From: Halomonas binhaiensis
GTDB taxonomy: Bacteria > Pseudomonadota > Gammaproteobacteria > Pseudomonadales > Halomonadaceae
DNA: 64,000 nucleotides
Reading direction: 5' to 3'
Assembly: GCF_008329985.2 (NCBI RefSeq)
Contig: NZ_CP038437.2
Coordinates: forward strand, 2,294,001 to 2,358,000
Shown here: in pieces, positions 1-9,644 of the stretch
Position numbering within the stretch: position 1 is the first letter of the stretch
Layout: each line of letters opens with the position of its first letter
Position numbers and translations under genes: made by a program
Notes under the pieces: generated by a model
Databases searched by the model: none
What the model was told of the DNA's origin: nothing
Seen by the model: the letters and a program-made list of their open reading frames with translations, nothing else

Positions 1-486
1 CTTGGCCGCAGCTTCTGCTTCGGCAGCACGGCGGTCTGCCTCGGCCTGGGCTTGTTCAGCAGCCTGTTGGCGCTCTGCCTCGGCTTGCTGCTCAGCTTCT
101 TCGCGAGCCTGCTGTTCTGCTGCTTGTTCCTGAGCCTGACGCTCGGCCTCAGCCTGGGCCGCTTCTTGCTGTGCCTGCTGTTCGGCTTGCGCTTCTTGTT
201 CCTTGGCAGCAGCTTCCTCAGCCGCCGATTTTTCCTCGGCAGCCCGTTGAGCGGCACGCGTACGTGCTTCCGCAGCCTGCTGTGCCTGATCAGTGGTCGT
301 GGCAGTACTGATCAGCGTAGCCTGCACAATGGCATTATTTGGTGCTTCCGGCTCGGAAAACGGCCACTTGACGACACTGAGAATCAGAATTCCCAAGTGC
401 AGGCCTACCGCCAGAATCGTTGGCAGTCCATATCCCACGCGCCCTTCTCGCAGACGGCGTCGTGGCTTTGGCATTTGCTTCGCCAT
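1..486 (-). CDS. tolA: TolA, envelope-spanning Tol-Pal protein (C-terminus outside window)
   Basis: The frame opens with ATG at 486 and runs off the left edge, so about 162 residues are visible. It has a short basic cytoplasmic N-terminus (MAKQMPKPRRRLREG) and one hydrophobic segment at about residues 20-40. After about residue 65 comes a long Ala/Glu/Gln-rich stretch built from EAEQQA-like units, typical of the long helical domain II of TolA. TolA links the TolQR motor in the inner membrane to TolB-Pal at the outer membrane. It starts 8 nt after the tolR stop, as in a tolQRA operon. The globular domain III cannot be checked here. Confidence 0.9.
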   Translation of the reverse strand, partial: MAKQMPKPRRRLREGRVGYGLPTILAVGLHLGILILSVVKWPFSEPEAPNNAIVQATLISTATTTDQAQQAAEARTRAAQRAAEEKSAAEEAAAKEQEAQAEQQAQQEAAQAEAERQAQEQAAEQQAREEAEQQAEAERQQAAEQAQAEADRRAAEAEAAAK

Positions 487-494
487 GGACACTC

Positions 495-935
<441 letters not shown>

Positions 936-949
936 GGCATCTTCTCCCT

Positions 950-1639
950 TTAGGCGGCGCTGGAGTCGGATCTGCCCTGCAGATTGCGGTGCAGGATGGA
1001 ATGGAACTCCTCGGCGAAGTCTTCATACTTGCCAAGCAAGCGGGAAGACTCGGCAGACAGCCGGTTGTAGAAGATGACCGCCGGGATAGCGGCAAACAGA
1101 CCCATGGCCGTGGCGACCAGAGCTTCAGCAATCCACGGGGCGACGGTGGCCAGCGTGGCCTGCTGCGCCATGGACAAGGACTGGAAGGAGCCCATGATGC
1201 CCCACACGGTTCCGAACAGGCCGATGTAGGGGCTGGCAGAAGCCACGGTGGCAAGGAAAACCAGGTGCAGGTTGAGGCGTTCCTCCTCGCGGGACCAGGC
1301 CACACGCATGCTACGCTGGACACCCTCGAGAATGGCTTGGGCACTGCGGGTCTTAGGCATCAGGCGATTGAACTCCCGAAAGCCGGAACGGAAGATGTGT
1401 TCAGCCCCTTCGCTTTCCTGCTCGGAAGGAATTTCACGATACAGCTCATTGAGGTCGACGCCGGACCAGAATTGGTCTTCGAAGGTACGATAGGCACGCT
1501 TGGCCTTGCGCATGACGAAGGTACGCTGGAACACCACCACCCAGGACAGGATGGAAGCGACCAGCAATAGCAGCATGACCAGCTGGACGACACCGCTGGC
1601 ATTCATGATCAAATGTGGGATGGACATGGAGTCGTTCAC
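950..1639 (-). CDS. tolQ: TolQ, inner-membrane motor subunit of Tol-Pal
   Basis: A 229-residue MotA/TolQ/ExbB-family protein. It has an N-terminal membrane helix at about residues 13-37 and, after a cytoplasmic loop, two further helices. The conserved [19 protein letters not shown] block spans about residues 130-150. It forms the stator-like proton channel with TolR. The start is a GTG at 1639 preceded by CGAGGTTTGCC; an internal ATG four codons later is possible but less likely. It lies 20 nt downstream of ruvB on the same strand, without the usual ybgC gene between them. Confidence 0.95.
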   Translation of the reverse strand: MNDSMSIPHLIMNASGVVQLVMLLLLVASILSWVVVFQRTFVMRKAKRAYRTFEDQFWSGVDLNELYREIPSEQESEGAEHIFRSGFREFNRLMPKTRSAQAILEGVQRSMRVAWSREEERLNLHLVFLATVASASPYIGLFGTVWGIMGSFQSLSMAQQATLATVAPWIAEALVATAMGLFAAIPAVIFYNRLSAESSRLLGKYEDFAEEFHSILHRNLQGRSDSSAA

Positions 1640-1659
1640 GGCAAACCTCGTGTCTCGGG

Positions 1660-2688
1660 TCAGTCAGAGTCAGTGTCGATCGCCCGTTCATTGGGAGCGA
1701 TTCCAAAATGGTGCCAGGCCTGGCGAGTGACCACCCGACCACGGGCGGTTCGCATCATCAGGCCCTGTTGAATCAGGTAAGGTTCAATGACATCTTCGAT
1801 GGTGTCCCGCTCTTCACTAATGGCAGCGGACAGCGAATCGACCCCTACGGGGCCGCCATCGAATTTCTCGATCATGGCCAGCAGCAGACGACGATCCATA
1901 TGGTCGAGACCATGATGATCCACGTGCAGCATGTTCAAGGCCTGATCGGCAACTTCAGCAGTGATCTGCCCCTCTGCGCGCACCTCAGCGAAGTCCCTCA
2001 CCCGACGCAGCAGGCGATTGGCGATACGCGGAGTCCCTCGCGAACGGCGTGCCACTTCCCGGGCACCCGCTTCATCCGTCTCTACTCCCAGCAATCTCGC
2101 CGAACGACTGACGATTTCCGTCAGTTCATCGATGGCATAGAACTCCAGACGCTGGACGATGCCGAAGCGATCGCGCAGAGGGGATGTCAGACGTCCTGCT
2201 CGGGTGGTAGCGCCCACCAGAGTAAAAGGTGGTAGATCAAGCTTGATGGAGCGTGCAGCCGGTCCTTCGCCGATGACGATATCCAGCTGAAAATCTTCCA
2301 TGGCGGGATAGAGAATTTCTTCCACCACCGGCGACAGGCGATGAATTTCATCGATGAACAACACATCGCCCGACTTGAGATTGGTGAGCATGGCGGCAAG
2401 GTCGCCAGCACGCTCCAGCACCGGCCCGGAAGTCGATGTCAGATTGACACCCATCTCCGCGGCGATGATGTTGGCCAGCGTCGTCTTGCCCAGTCCCGGG
2501 GGGCCAAACACCAGGGTATGGTCAAGACTCTCGTCCCGCGCTCGAGCCGCATGGATAAAGATTTCCAGTTGCTCACGCACCCGGGGCTGGCCGATATAGT
2601 CAGCCAGACGTTTCGGGCGGATAGCATGGTCAACCCGAATATCGCTCTCTTGAGCACTGGCTGCGATCAGACGATCGTTCTCTATCAT
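1660..2688 (-). CDS. ruvB: RuvB, Holliday-junction branch-migration ATPase
   Basis: A 342-residue AAA+ motor. Walker A GPPGLGKT is at residues 62-69 and Walker B FIDEIHRL at about 111-118. The sensor segment [18 protein letters not shown] is also present, and a C-terminal winged helix ends with the [14 protein letters not shown] block. RuvB hexamers pump DNA through the RuvA-bound junction before RuvC resolves it. The ATG at 2688 lies 4 nt after the ruvA stop, so the two are probably translated together. The length equals the usual 330-350 residues. Confidence 0.98.
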   Translation of the reverse strand: MIENDRLIAASAQESDIRVDHAIRPKRLADYIGQPRVREQLEIFIHAARARDESLDHTLVFGPPGLGKTTLANIIAAEMGVNLTSTSGPVLERAGDLAAMLTNLKSGDVLFIDEIHRLSPVVEEILYPAMEDFQLDIVIGEGPAARSIKLDLPPFTLVGATTRAGRLTSPLRDRFGIVQRLEFYAIDELTEIVSRSARLLGVETDEAGAREVARRSRGTPRIANRLLRRVRDFAEVRAEGQITAEVADQALNMLHVDHHGLDHMDRRLLLAMIEKFDGGPVGVDSLSAAISEERDTIEDVIEPYLIQQGLMMRTARGRVVTRQAWHHFGIAPNERAIDTDSD

Positions 2689-2692
2689 GGCA

Positions 2693-3304
2693 TCATCCTG
2701 CCATGCGGCGAGCCAAGGCCGCCTTGATCATGGCTTCCGTACTTCCTTCGCCTTCCAGGCCGGAAAGCATGCGACTGGCTTCAGCCGGCTTGTACCCCAG
2801 GCTGACCAATGCGGCTTCGGCGTCGGCCAGAGGATCCTGGGCCGGGCGCGAGGCATTGGGCAAGCTGCCACCATCAAGCGGCAGGCTGTCGGGATGCTGC
2901 CAATGCGGAAAACGGTCACGCATTTCGATGATCAGGCGCTCGGCGGTCTTCTTGCCAACCCCCGGAAGACGGGTCAGTGATTTGACGTCATCTTCCATCA
3001 CGCAGCGTACAAAGGCGTTTTCATCCATGCCAGACAGGATCGCCAGGGCCAGCTTGGGACCAATGCCATTGACCTTGATCAGAGCACGAAACAGCGCCCT
3101 TTCCTGTTCCCTGGCAAAGCCGAACAACAGATGCGCATCATCGCGAATGGTCAGATGAGTGTAGAGAGACACTTTTTCCCCTACACCAGGCAATGCCACC
3201 AGCGTCGTCATGGAGGCTTCCAGCTCGTAGCCGACGCCACCCACATCGACGACCAGCCCCGGGGGGTGAGTTTCCAGCAATGTGCCCGTGATGCGTCCGA
3301 TCAT
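2693..3304 (-). CDS. ruvA: RuvA, Holliday-junction binding subunit
   Basis: A 203-residue protein starting [11 protein letters not shown], the family's conserved first strand. It contains the GVGYELEAS core of the OB domain and two helix-hairpin-helix motifs at about residues 70-130 ([15 protein letters not shown] and [15 protein letters not shown]). The C-terminal domain III, which contacts RuvB ([15 protein letters not shown]), is present. It forms the tetramer that holds the four-way junction square-planar. It lies directly upstream of ruvB and 253 nt downstream of ruvC. Confidence 0.97.
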   Translation of the reverse strand: MIGRITGTLLETHPPGLVVDVGGVGYELEASMTTLVALPGVGEKVSLYTHLTIRDDAHLLFGFAREQERALFRALIKVNGIGPKLALAILSGMDENAFVRCVMEDDVKSLTRLPGVGKKTAERLIIEMRDRFPHWQHPDSLPLDGGSLPNASRPAQDPLADAEAALVSLGYKPAEASRMLSGLEGEGSTEAMIKAALARRMAG

Positions 3305-3557
3305 GGCGCGATGGTTTCCTTGATCCTGCGTGTTTTAAGAATGCACTGAACATGCAATGCTTCTCGATGATCTGATCTGCGTACTTCTGGTGCTGTGTGC
3401 TTCGGGTGTATAGACATACATACCCTCTTTGGCTCCCCACTATACTGATGGGTTAGGGTGTATGCCAGATGAATCAAACACCGTTCGACAACTCTTGATG
3501 TCGGCCCCAGGCGACATCCATTGCCTGGCGGAGATCCGCATCATGCCGCTTTGCCGC

Positions 3558-4097
3558 TCAAGGCCGAAAATGGCGCCAGGACGTCGATCTGGAGCGCTTC
3601 TGTCTTCCACCATAACTGCCTTCCTTGACAAGTCCGCGAGAAGCATAGATGTGGGTCAGGGCAATGGCCAGCGCATCGGCGGCATCTGCCTGCGGAGTCC
3701 CGGAAAGGCCTAGTGCCGCAGTCACCATATGCTGCACCTGGGGCTTTTCCGCGGCTCCGCTACCCGTGACAGCCTGCTTGATCTGACGTGCCGCATACTC
3801 GCTGACCGATAGACCATGGTTGGCTGCACAGACAATGGCCACTCCGCGTGCCTGGCCAAGCTTCAATGCAGAATCTGCATTCTTCGACATGAACACTTTT
3901 TCGATGGCCAGTGCATCTGGGCGATGTACCGCAATCAACTCGCTGATTCCGGCATAGATCTGAGCCAAGCGCTGGGCCAGGTCATCATCCTTGAGCCGAA
4001 TGCAACCACTCGCCACGTAGCGCGGAGTGCGCTCACCAGCATCCACTACGCCGTAACCGGTAATACGCGAACCAGGATCGATTCCTAGAATCAGCAC
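3558..4097 (-). CDS. ruvC: RuvC, Holliday-junction resolvase
   Basis: I chose GTG at 4097 ([10 protein letters not shown]; upstream CAGGGGCAATCA), which gives 179 residues. With this start the four catalytic acids fall at Asp7, Glu66, Asp138 and Asp141, the same numbers known for E. coli RuvC, which strongly supports it over the in-frame TTG at 4127. The protein is a metal-dependent endonuclease that cuts junctions symmetrically. Its C-terminal tail ([17 protein letters not shown]) is basic and a little longer than usual. yebC, often found just upstream, is not present here. Confidence 0.95.
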   Translation of the reverse strand: MLILGIDPGSRITGYGVVDAGERTPRYVASGCIRLKDDDLAQRLAQIYAGISELIAVHRPDALAIEKVFMSKNADSALKLGQARGVAIVCAANHGLSVSEYAARQIKQAVTGSGAAEKPQVQHMVTAALGLSGTPQADAADALAIALTHIYASRGLVKEGSYGGRQKRSRSTSWRHFRP

Positions 4098-4496
4098 TGA
4101 TTGCCCCTGTTGTCGTATGTCCTGCAAATCCCTGTCGCCATGGCAGGCTTCCTCTCTCTATATAAGCCAGACCACTCTATCGCGTTGGAGAAAAAACGTC
4201 TTGTACATCATTGAGATCCAGGCGCCAATCAGAGGAGCAATGAATTCTTGGCATTTCCCTGATCTTCCAAGATGTTGCCATGCATGTCGCCCGATGCAGA
4301 CAGGAATAACAAAATCAGCAAGACAAAGCTCGATGGAGAACCCGGGCTGTGCCGGATATTGATCAAGATCAGGGCATGGATCAAGCCAGTCGATATGTGA
4401 TGCAGATAACATGCTCTTCATGTATTAGCATCTGCCATCAGCGTGAAATACCACCTCAACCACCCATGACAAGCATGGCCCGCAGGAGGATAAAAC
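4098..4496. other. Divergent spacer between ruvC and the FAD hydroxylase gene
   Basis: About 400 nt lying between a leftward and a rightward gene, so it should carry both promoters. Short frames exist on both strands but none shows a recognisable protein or a good ribosome binding site. The only clear element is the strong CGCAGGAGGATAAAAC Shine-Dalgarno region just before the GTG at 4497. Confidence 0.5.
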
Positions 4497-5735
4497 GTGA
4501 GGGATGTAGCCATCATCGGCGCTGGCCCGGTCGGGCTCTGCCTGGCCAGCACACTTGCCGCTTCGGGAATGAAAGTTTCTCTGATCGAGCGACAACCACG
4601 CTCGGAGCTGGCCCAGCCTGCCCCTGACGGTCGCGAGATCGCCTTGACCCACGCTTCGCGCCGCCTGCTCTGTGACATGAACATCTGGCAACACCTGAAC
4701 AGTAGCGATATCTCTCCACTGCGCCAAGCACGTGTCTTCAATGGTCAGTCGACCTGGTTCATGGGCTTTGGTGATCCATCTTCGGACGAGCAACCATTGG
4801 GATTCATGGTGCCCAATCATGCCATTCGCCATGCCGCCCATGAAGCAGCAGCGACATGGGACAATATCAAATGGCATCATGCGGGCCTTGCCTCGATAGC
4901 CAGCAGCGCTCACTGCGCCACTCTGGATCTCGATAATGGGGAGCGCCTGCACGCGCGTCTGGCTGTGGCCGCAGATAGCCGCTTCTCGACATCGCGTCGG
5001 CAAATGGGGATCGCGGCTGAAATGCGCGACAATGGCCGCTCGATGATGGTCTGTCGAGTCAGTCATGAGCATGCCCATGACCAGTCCGCCTGGGAGTGGT
5101 TCGACTACGGCCAGACATTGGCCCTGCTGCCTATCTCCCCTCACCTTTCATCTGCCGTCGTGACCTTGCCTCATCAGCAGATGGAGGCATTGATGGCACT
5201 GGATAGCGAGGCCTTCAGCGCCCAGTTGACTCAACGCTATGGCGGACGTCTCGGCCGCATGAGTTTGATCGATCAAGCTTATGCATACCCTTTGATCAGC
5301 ACTTATGCCGAACGCTTCCATGCCCAGCGATTTGCTCTGGTCGGTGATGCCGCGGTGGGCATGCACCCCGTGACTGCCCATGGCTTCAATTTTGGTGTGC
5401 ACAGCACGCATCGTCTTGCTCGTCGTGTGATCAAGGCATTTCAGCGTGGCCAGGACATCGCCGCACCACGCCTGTTGTCTGCCTATGAACGCGAGCACCG
5501 CCTGGCAACGCGTCCGTTGTATCTTGCAACGCAGGCGATTGTCAGTCTCTACACTGACGAACGTCGGCCTGCTCGCCTACTGCGTCATCTTGGATTGCAA
5601 CTCGGCGAACGCATGGAGCCCGCTCGTGCCCTCATCAGTAGACACCTACAGGGGGAAGCATTAATGCCAGGCCTGACCGACCTGCCTCCACTTCCTGCTC
5701 TACCCCGCCTCCCTTTCATGAACCAGACATCATGA
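4497..5735 (+). CDS. FAD-dependent ubiquinone-pathway hydroxylase (UbiH/UbiF/UbiM family)
   Basis: A 412-residue class A flavoprotein monooxygenase. The N-terminal Rossmann motif is VAIIGAGPVGLCLASTLA (residues 4-21), with the dinucleotide-ring motif (LIERQPRS) after it and the second FAD motif GDAAVGMHPVTAHGFNFGV near residue 285. The GDAA(x)MHP block is typical of UbiH/UbiF/COQ6 enzymes, and the MHPVTAHGFNFG form recalls UbiM, a broad-specificity ubiquinone hydroxylase. The exact ring position hydroxylated cannot be told from sequence. It uses a GTG start with an AGGAGGATAAAAC site. A hairpin after it serves mainly the convergent aspS. Confidence 0.8.
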   Translation: MRDVAIIGAGPVGLCLASTLAASGMKVSLIERQPRSELAQPAPDGREIALTHASRRLLCDMNIWQHLNSSDISPLRQARVFNGQSTWFMGFGDPSSDEQPLGFMVPNHAIRHAAHEAAATWDNIKWHHAGLASIASSAHCATLDLDNGERLHARLAVAADSRFSTSRRQMGIAAEMRDNGRSMMVCRVSHEHAHDQSAWEWFDYGQTLALLPISPHLSSAVVTLPHQQMEALMALDSEAFSAQLTQRYGGRLGRMSLIDQAYAYPLISTYAERFHAQRFALVGDAAVGMHPVTAHGFNFGVHSTHRLARRVIKAFQRGQDIAAPRLLSAYEREHRLATRPLYLATQAIVSLYTDERRPARLLRHLGLQLGERMEPARALISRHLQGEALMPGLTDLPPLPALPRLPFMNQTS

Positions 5736-5744
5736 CCGGGCAAT

Positions 5745-5775
5745 AAAAAAGCAGCCTCGCTCTGGGCGAGGCTGC
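5745..5775 (-). terminator. Intrinsic terminator of aspS
   Basis: A 10-bp GC-rich stem pairs 5751-5760 with 5766-5775 around a 5-nt loop. On the plus strand it is preceded by AAAAAA (5745-5750), which gives a U tract for leftward transcripts. It lies between the convergent hydroxylase gene and aspS. Confidence 0.85.
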
Positions 5776-5863
5776 TTGTAACAAGCGACTGTGCCTGGAT
5801 GTGACTTTCAGCCGGAACCAGGACAGGAAGGAGCGGGAAACACACCGCTCCTTCACAGAGGCC

Positions 5864-7642
5864 TTATTCGCTGTCTTCGGCCTTGGCTTTCTGACGCAGG
5901 CGGATATTGAGTTCCTTGAGCTGCTCGGGACTCACTTCACCAGGCGCTTCGGTCATCAGACAGGCAGCACTTTGTGTCTTCGGGAAGGCAATCACTTCAC
6001 GGATGGTCTTGGCTCCAGTCATCAGCATGACCAGACGGTCGAGGCCAAAGGCCAGGCCACCATGGGGAGGCGCACCGTATTGCAAAGCATCCAGCAGGAA
6101 GCCAAATTTCTCGTTGGCCTCTTCATCACCAATGCCAAGAATCTCGAATACGACCTTCTGCATGGCTTGATCATGAATACGGATGGAACCGCCACCCAGC
6201 TCGGTACCATTGAGCACCATGTCGTAGGCACGAGACAGCGCTTCGGCCGGGTTAGCCTTGAGCTCTTCCGGGCTGCAGGCAGGCGAAGTGAACGGGTGAT
6301 GCAATGGGCTCAAGCGGCCATTGTCATCCGCCTCGAACATCGGGAAGTCCACCACCCAGAGAGGCGCCCACTCGCAGGTATAGAGGTTCAGGTCTTCACC
6401 CAGCTTGACGCGCAGTGCGCCCAGCGCCTCATTGACGATGCGCGCCTTGTCAGCACCGAAGAAGACGATGTCTCCATCCTGGGCACCGACACGGTCCAGC
6501 AGCGTCTCGATGACGTCTTCCATGAACTTGACGATGGGTGACTGCAGCCCTTCGATGCCCTTGGCACGTTCGTTGACCTTGATCCAGGCCAGACCACGGG
6601 CACCATAGATTCCGACGAACTTGGTGTATTCATCGATTTCCTTGCGTGAGAGCTTGGCGCCTCCGCTGACCTTGAGCGCAGCAACGCGTCCGTCTTCTGC
6701 ATTGGCTGGACCGGAAAACACCTTGAAATCGACATCCTTCATCAAGTCGTCGACATCGACCAGTTCCAGCGGAATACGCAGATCCGGCTTGTCCGAGCCG
6801 AAGCGCTGCATGGCCTCGTGCCAGGTCATGCTCGGGAACTCTCCCAGATCCACATTCAGCACGTCGCTGAACAGGCTGCAGATCATGGCTTCGGTGATCG
6901 CCATGATATCGGCTTCCTCTACAAAGGAAGCCTCAAGGTCGATCTGAGTGAACTCAGGCTGACGGTCGGCACGCAGGTCTTCGTCGCGGAAGCACTTGGC
7001 GATCTGATAGTAACGATCGAAACCCGCCACCATCAGCAGTTGCTTGAACAGCTGCGGAGACTGAGGCAAAGCGAAGAAGCTGCCAGCATGAGTACGGCTT
7101 GGTACCAGATAGTCGCGGGCACCTTCCGGGGTCGCGCGAGTCAATACAGGCGTCTCGATATCCAGGAAGCCCTCGCCTTCAAGGAAGGCACGCACACTGT
7201 GAGAGATGCGTGAACGCAGACGCAGCTTCTCGATCATCTCTGGACGACGCAGGTCGATATAACGATGCTTGAGGCGAGTTTCCTCACCCACCTTGCCATG
7301 CTCGTCGAGCTGGAACGGAGGCGTCGCTGCGCTGTTGAGCACCACGACTTCCTTGGCCAGAACTTCAATCAAGCCAGTCGGCATGTTCGGGTTCTGGGTG
7401 CCCTCGGGACGCAGGCGAACGCGGCCCTGAATGCGCAGCACGTACTCGCTGCGGGCGCGGTCGGCATTAGCGAAAGCCTCGGCGGTATCGGGGTCAACCA
7501 CAACCTGAGCGACACCATCACGATCGCGAAGGTCGAGGAAGATCACCCCACCGTGGTCACGGCGGCGATGAACCCAGCCGCACAGGGTGACCGTCTGGTC
7601 CACCAGAGTTTCGTTGAGCTGGCCGCAATAATGGCTGCGCAT
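5864..7642 (-). CDS. aspS: Aspartyl-tRNA synthetase
   Basis: A 592-residue class IIb synthetase of bacterial type. The N-terminal OB anticodon-binding domain contains [20 protein letters not shown]. Motif 2 is [20 protein letters not shown] near residue 217. An inserted GAD domain lies at about residues 290-410. Motif 3 is [13 protein letters not shown] near the C-terminus. It charges tRNA-Asp; whether it also charges tRNA-Asn cannot be settled here. It begins at the ATG at 7642 and stands alone, with its own terminator. Confidence 0.98.
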   Translation of the reverse strand: MRSHYCGQLNETLVDQTVTLCGWVHRRRDHGGVIFLDLRDRDGVAQVVVDPDTAEAFANADRARSEYVLRIQGRVRLRPEGTQNPNMPTGLIEVLAKEVVVLNSAATPPFQLDEHGKVGEETRLKHRYIDLRRPEMIEKLRLRSRISHSVRAFLEGEGFLDIETPVLTRATPEGARDYLVPSRTHAGSFFALPQSPQLFKQLLMVAGFDRYYQIAKCFRDEDLRADRQPEFTQIDLEASFVEEADIMAITEAMICSLFSDVLNVDLGEFPSMTWHEAMQRFGSDKPDLRIPLELVDVDDLMKDVDFKVFSGPANAEDGRVAALKVSGGAKLSRKEIDEYTKFVGIYGARGLAWIKVNERAKGIEGLQSPIVKFMEDVIETLLDRVGAQDGDIVFFGADKARIVNEALGALRVKLGEDLNLYTCEWAPLWVVDFPMFEADDNGRLSPLHHPFTSPACSPEELKANPAEALSRAYDMVLNGTELGGGSIRIHDQAMQKVVFEILGIGDEEANEKFGFLLDALQYGAPPHGGLAFGLDRLVMLMTGAKTIREVIAFPKTQSAACLMTEAPGEVSPEQLKELNIRLRQKAKAEDSE

Positions 7643-7682
7643 GTTGGATCCTGTCTTGTTGCGTGAAGAAAAAAAGGCGCTA

Positions 7683-7738
7683 AGGAGGCACTGAATAAAT
7701 GTCTGCGCGACGATTTATTTAGCACTTCCTCAATAGCA
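7683..7738. repeat. Imperfect inverted repeat with GGAAGCACTGAATAAAT-like arms
   Basis: The left arm (about 7683-7704, AAGGAGGCACTGAATAAAT) and the right arm (about 7716-7738) are imperfect reverse complements around a short GC-rich centre. A related single arm occurs at 9576-9597. It lies between the aspS start and the stop of the FmdB-like gene. It could be a REP-like element, or the remains of a small mobile element. Confidence 0.6.
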
Positions 7739-7740
7739 CA

Positions 7741-7998
7741 TCAGGCTGCGGCATCGCCGCCTGAGGAAGAACTATTGGAAGAGCTAGAATCACCAGCGAG
7801 GTTCTTCTTGCTACCACCTGTCTTGAAGTCGGTTTCGTACCAGCCACCACCTGCCAGACGAAAGCCTGCCGCAGAGACCAGACGATTAAGTTCCGGCGCT
7901 TCGCAGGATGGGCAATCAGTCAGCGGATCGGCACTGATTTTCTGCAGTTTTTCCAGACGATGGCCACAAGCCTTGCACTGATATTCGTAGATGGGCAT
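7741..7998 (-). CDS. FmdB-family zinc-ribbon regulatory protein
   Basis: An 85-residue protein starting MPIYEYQCKACGHR at the ATG at 7998; a longer upstream frame is not conserved in style and is rejected. Two CXXC knuckles (C8/C11 and C29/C32) form the zinc ribbon of the FmdB/CxxC_CXXC_SSSS family. The tail is a low-complexity SSSSNSSSSGG stretch, typical of this family. The cellular role is unknown; the family is often found next to aspS in gammaproteobacteria, as here, which suggests co-expression with aspS. Confidence 0.9.
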   Translation of the reverse strand: MPIYEYQCKACGHRLEKLQKISADPLTDCPSCEAPELNRLVSAAGFRLAGGGWYETDFKTGGSKKNLAGDSSSSNSSSSGGDAAA

Positions 7999-8372
7999 GG
8001 TAATCAATTCTCCAATTGCATCGAAGCCGGTGGCAGCGATGCCATCACACCGGGATTTTCTAGGGCAAGACAATCCAGACCTGAGCCGCTGACCTTATCA
8101 AGGTCATGTGTCTACCAAGGCTCTGTTTATCAAGGATTGTACCTGCTGAGGTGCGATATATGGCCAGGTTCCAAGGATTGCAAGACCGCTGCGCTTCCAA
8201 GGTTGAATGCCCGGCCACGAATGAAAAGGCCATAGTATAGCCTCTGGAGCACTGCAAGTCCCAGCCCTGCTGCATCATTCCATTACGCTGTATCGAACGA
8301 TCATCGATAGGCAACAGATAACTCGACTATCACCACAGAACAACTGTCACCACAGAACAACCAGGAGTCACG
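7999..8372. other. Spacer upstream of the FmdB gene and the hydroxyacid dehydrogenase gene
   Basis: About 374 nt between divergent genes. No gene or RNA is recognisable. Near its right end a 14-bp sequence is repeated at 8330-8343 and 8347-8360, just before the dehydrogenase start. Confidence 0.5.
8330..8360. repeat. 14-bp direct repeat, 17-bp period
   Basis: TCACCACAGAACAA occurs at 8330-8343 and again at 8347-8360, with 3 nt between the copies. It lies 13-43 nt upstream of the ATG at 8373, inside the probable leader. It could be a duplication or a binding site. Confidence 0.8.
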
Positions 8373-9320
8373 ATGAAAGCCGTCCTGCTCGACGCCGATA
8401 GTCTCGGCCCAGATATTGACCTGTCTCCCATTCGCCAGCGAGTCGATACATTGGAGGTCTATCCCACCAGCACCACCCAGCAAGCCAGGGAGCGGCTGGC
8501 AGATGCAGATGTCGTGCTGGTCAATAAGGTCGTTCTGGACGCTGAAACCCTGACATCACTGCCTTCATTGCGGCATATCTGCGTACTTGCGACCGGCACC
8601 AACAACATCGACATGACGTGTGCCGACAAATTGGGGATTCGTGTCGACAACGTCAATGCCTATGGCACGGCAAGCGTTGCCCAGCATACGCTGATGCTCA
8701 TGCTGGCCCTGGCCAATCGCCTGCCGCTCTATCAGCGTGACGTAAGCGAAGGGCTATGGGGAAAAAGCCCCTTCTTCTGCCTGATGGATCACACCACCCT
8801 CCAACTGGAGGGCAAGCACCTGGTAGTGGTGGGACAAGGAACCCTGGGAGCCAAGGTGGCCCAGTTGGCCGAAGCTTTCGGCATGCGCGTCACTTTCGCT
8901 GCGCGCCCGGGCAATGAGAGCAATGACTCGCGCTCAGCCCTACACGAAGTATTACCCACTGCCGATGTGGTCAGTCTGCACTGCCCTTTGACCGAGCAGA
9001 CACGTCATCTCATCAGCGCCGATGTCCTCCAGCGCTTCAAGGACGGCGCATTGCTGATCAACTGTGCCCGCGGGAGTGTGATTGATGAGCAAGCCGCCCT
9101 GGAAGCTCTGCGCCAGGGAAAACTGGGAGGGTTGGCCGTGGATGTACTGCCGCAGGAACCTCCTCGGGATGGTCACGCTTTGATCAGTGCCCTTTCCGAA
9201 TCCCCTACCCTCAATCTGTTGGTGACGCCGCATAATGCCTGGATTACTCCAGAAGCACGTCAGAATATTGTGCACTTGACTGCACAAAATCTGGATCAAG
9301 CCCAAAGAGAGACGGCATGA
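8373..9320 (+). CDS. D-2-hydroxyacid dehydrogenase (glycerate dehydrogenase / hydroxypyruvate reductase type)
   Basis: A 315-residue NAD(P)-dependent dehydrogenase of the D-isomer-specific family. The coenzyme motif GQGTLGAKVAQLAE starts at residue 154. The catalytic set is an Arg in INCARGSVIDE near residue 234, a Glu in the VLPQEPP region and a His in TPHNAW near residue 287. Such enzymes reduce hydroxypyruvate or glyoxylate; the exact substrate is not evident. The ATG follows CCAGGAGTCACG. The next genes start 324 nt away, so it is probably a single transcription unit. Confidence 0.88.
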   Translation: MKAVLLDADSLGPDIDLSPIRQRVDTLEVYPTSTTQQARERLADADVVLVNKVVLDAETLTSLPSLRHICVLATGTNNIDMTCADKLGIRVDNVNAYGTASVAQHTLMLMLALANRLPLYQRDVSEGLWGKSPFFCLMDHTTLQLEGKHLVVVGQGTLGAKVAQLAEAFGMRVTFAARPGNESNDSRSALHEVLPTADVVSLHCPLTEQTRHLISADVLQRFKDGALLINCARGSVIDEQAALEALRQGKLGGLAVDVLPQEPPRDGHALISALSESPTLNLLVTPHNAWITPEARQNIVHLTAQNLDQAQRETA

Positions 9321-9477
9321 AGACCGTCCGCTTGAGCATTTTCATCGACGATTTAAGGGAGTCACCGGAATAATGTGATGCTTAGAGAGGGATGGTGACT
9401 TTTATTAGAGGACTCATCCCCTATCGCATCCTGATGACAATTTGAATGTGGCAATGTGTCAGGAAATTCTAGCGCAA

Positions 9478-9496
9478 AAGAAGATAACGGTATAAA
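9478..9496 (+). repeat. 19-bp dispersed direct repeat, copy 1
   Basis: AAGAAGATAACGGTATAAA is found here and, without a mismatch, at 18652-18670. Both copies lie in spacers without genes, in the same orientation. The identity ends just outside the 19 bp on both sides. Confidence 0.85.
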
Positions 9497-9508
9497 TCTA
9501 TTTAACCC

Positions 9509-9525
9509 GTTGAATTGAGATCAAC
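9509..9525. promoter_or_regulatory. Candidate operator palindrome upstream of the ribokinase gene
   Basis: GTTGA at 9509-9513 and TCAAC at 9521-9525 form inverted half-sites around 7 nt, about 120 nt before the ribokinase ATG. The size and symmetry suit a repressor site, but no regulator gene is adjacent. This is weak evidence. Confidence 0.25.
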
Positions 9526-9575
9526 GCCTTGCACCTGGTGCAGACACCTCCGATACTTTCGCGCTGGAACGATGC

Positions 9576-9597
9576 ATTGAGGAAGCACTGAATTCAT
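9576..9597 (+). repeat. Single arm of a dispersed repeat
   Basis: GAGGAAGCACTGAATTCAT here closely matches the arms of the inverted repeat at 7683-7738. No partner arm is evident nearby. Confidence 0.5.
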
Positions 9598-9644
9598 CAG
9601 TCGAGCTTCCCTGAGCCCTGCCTGGGTAACGGATTGGAATATCT

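Larger units (their letters stand above)
9321..9644. other. Spacer upstream of the ribokinase gene, containing two dispersed repeats
   Basis: No gene is seen. The spacer holds a 19-bp sequence (9478-9496) that recurs exactly at 18652-18670, a palindrome at 9509-9525, and one arm of a repeat (9576-9597) related to the inverted repeat at 7683-7738. It should also hold the promoter of the ribokinase/nucleoside hydrolase pair. Confidence 0.55.

Noticed and set aside
9509..9525. FNR/Anr box
   Set aside because: TTGA and TCAA are 7 nt apart here, where the FNR consensus needs 6. It is kept only as a generic palindrome.
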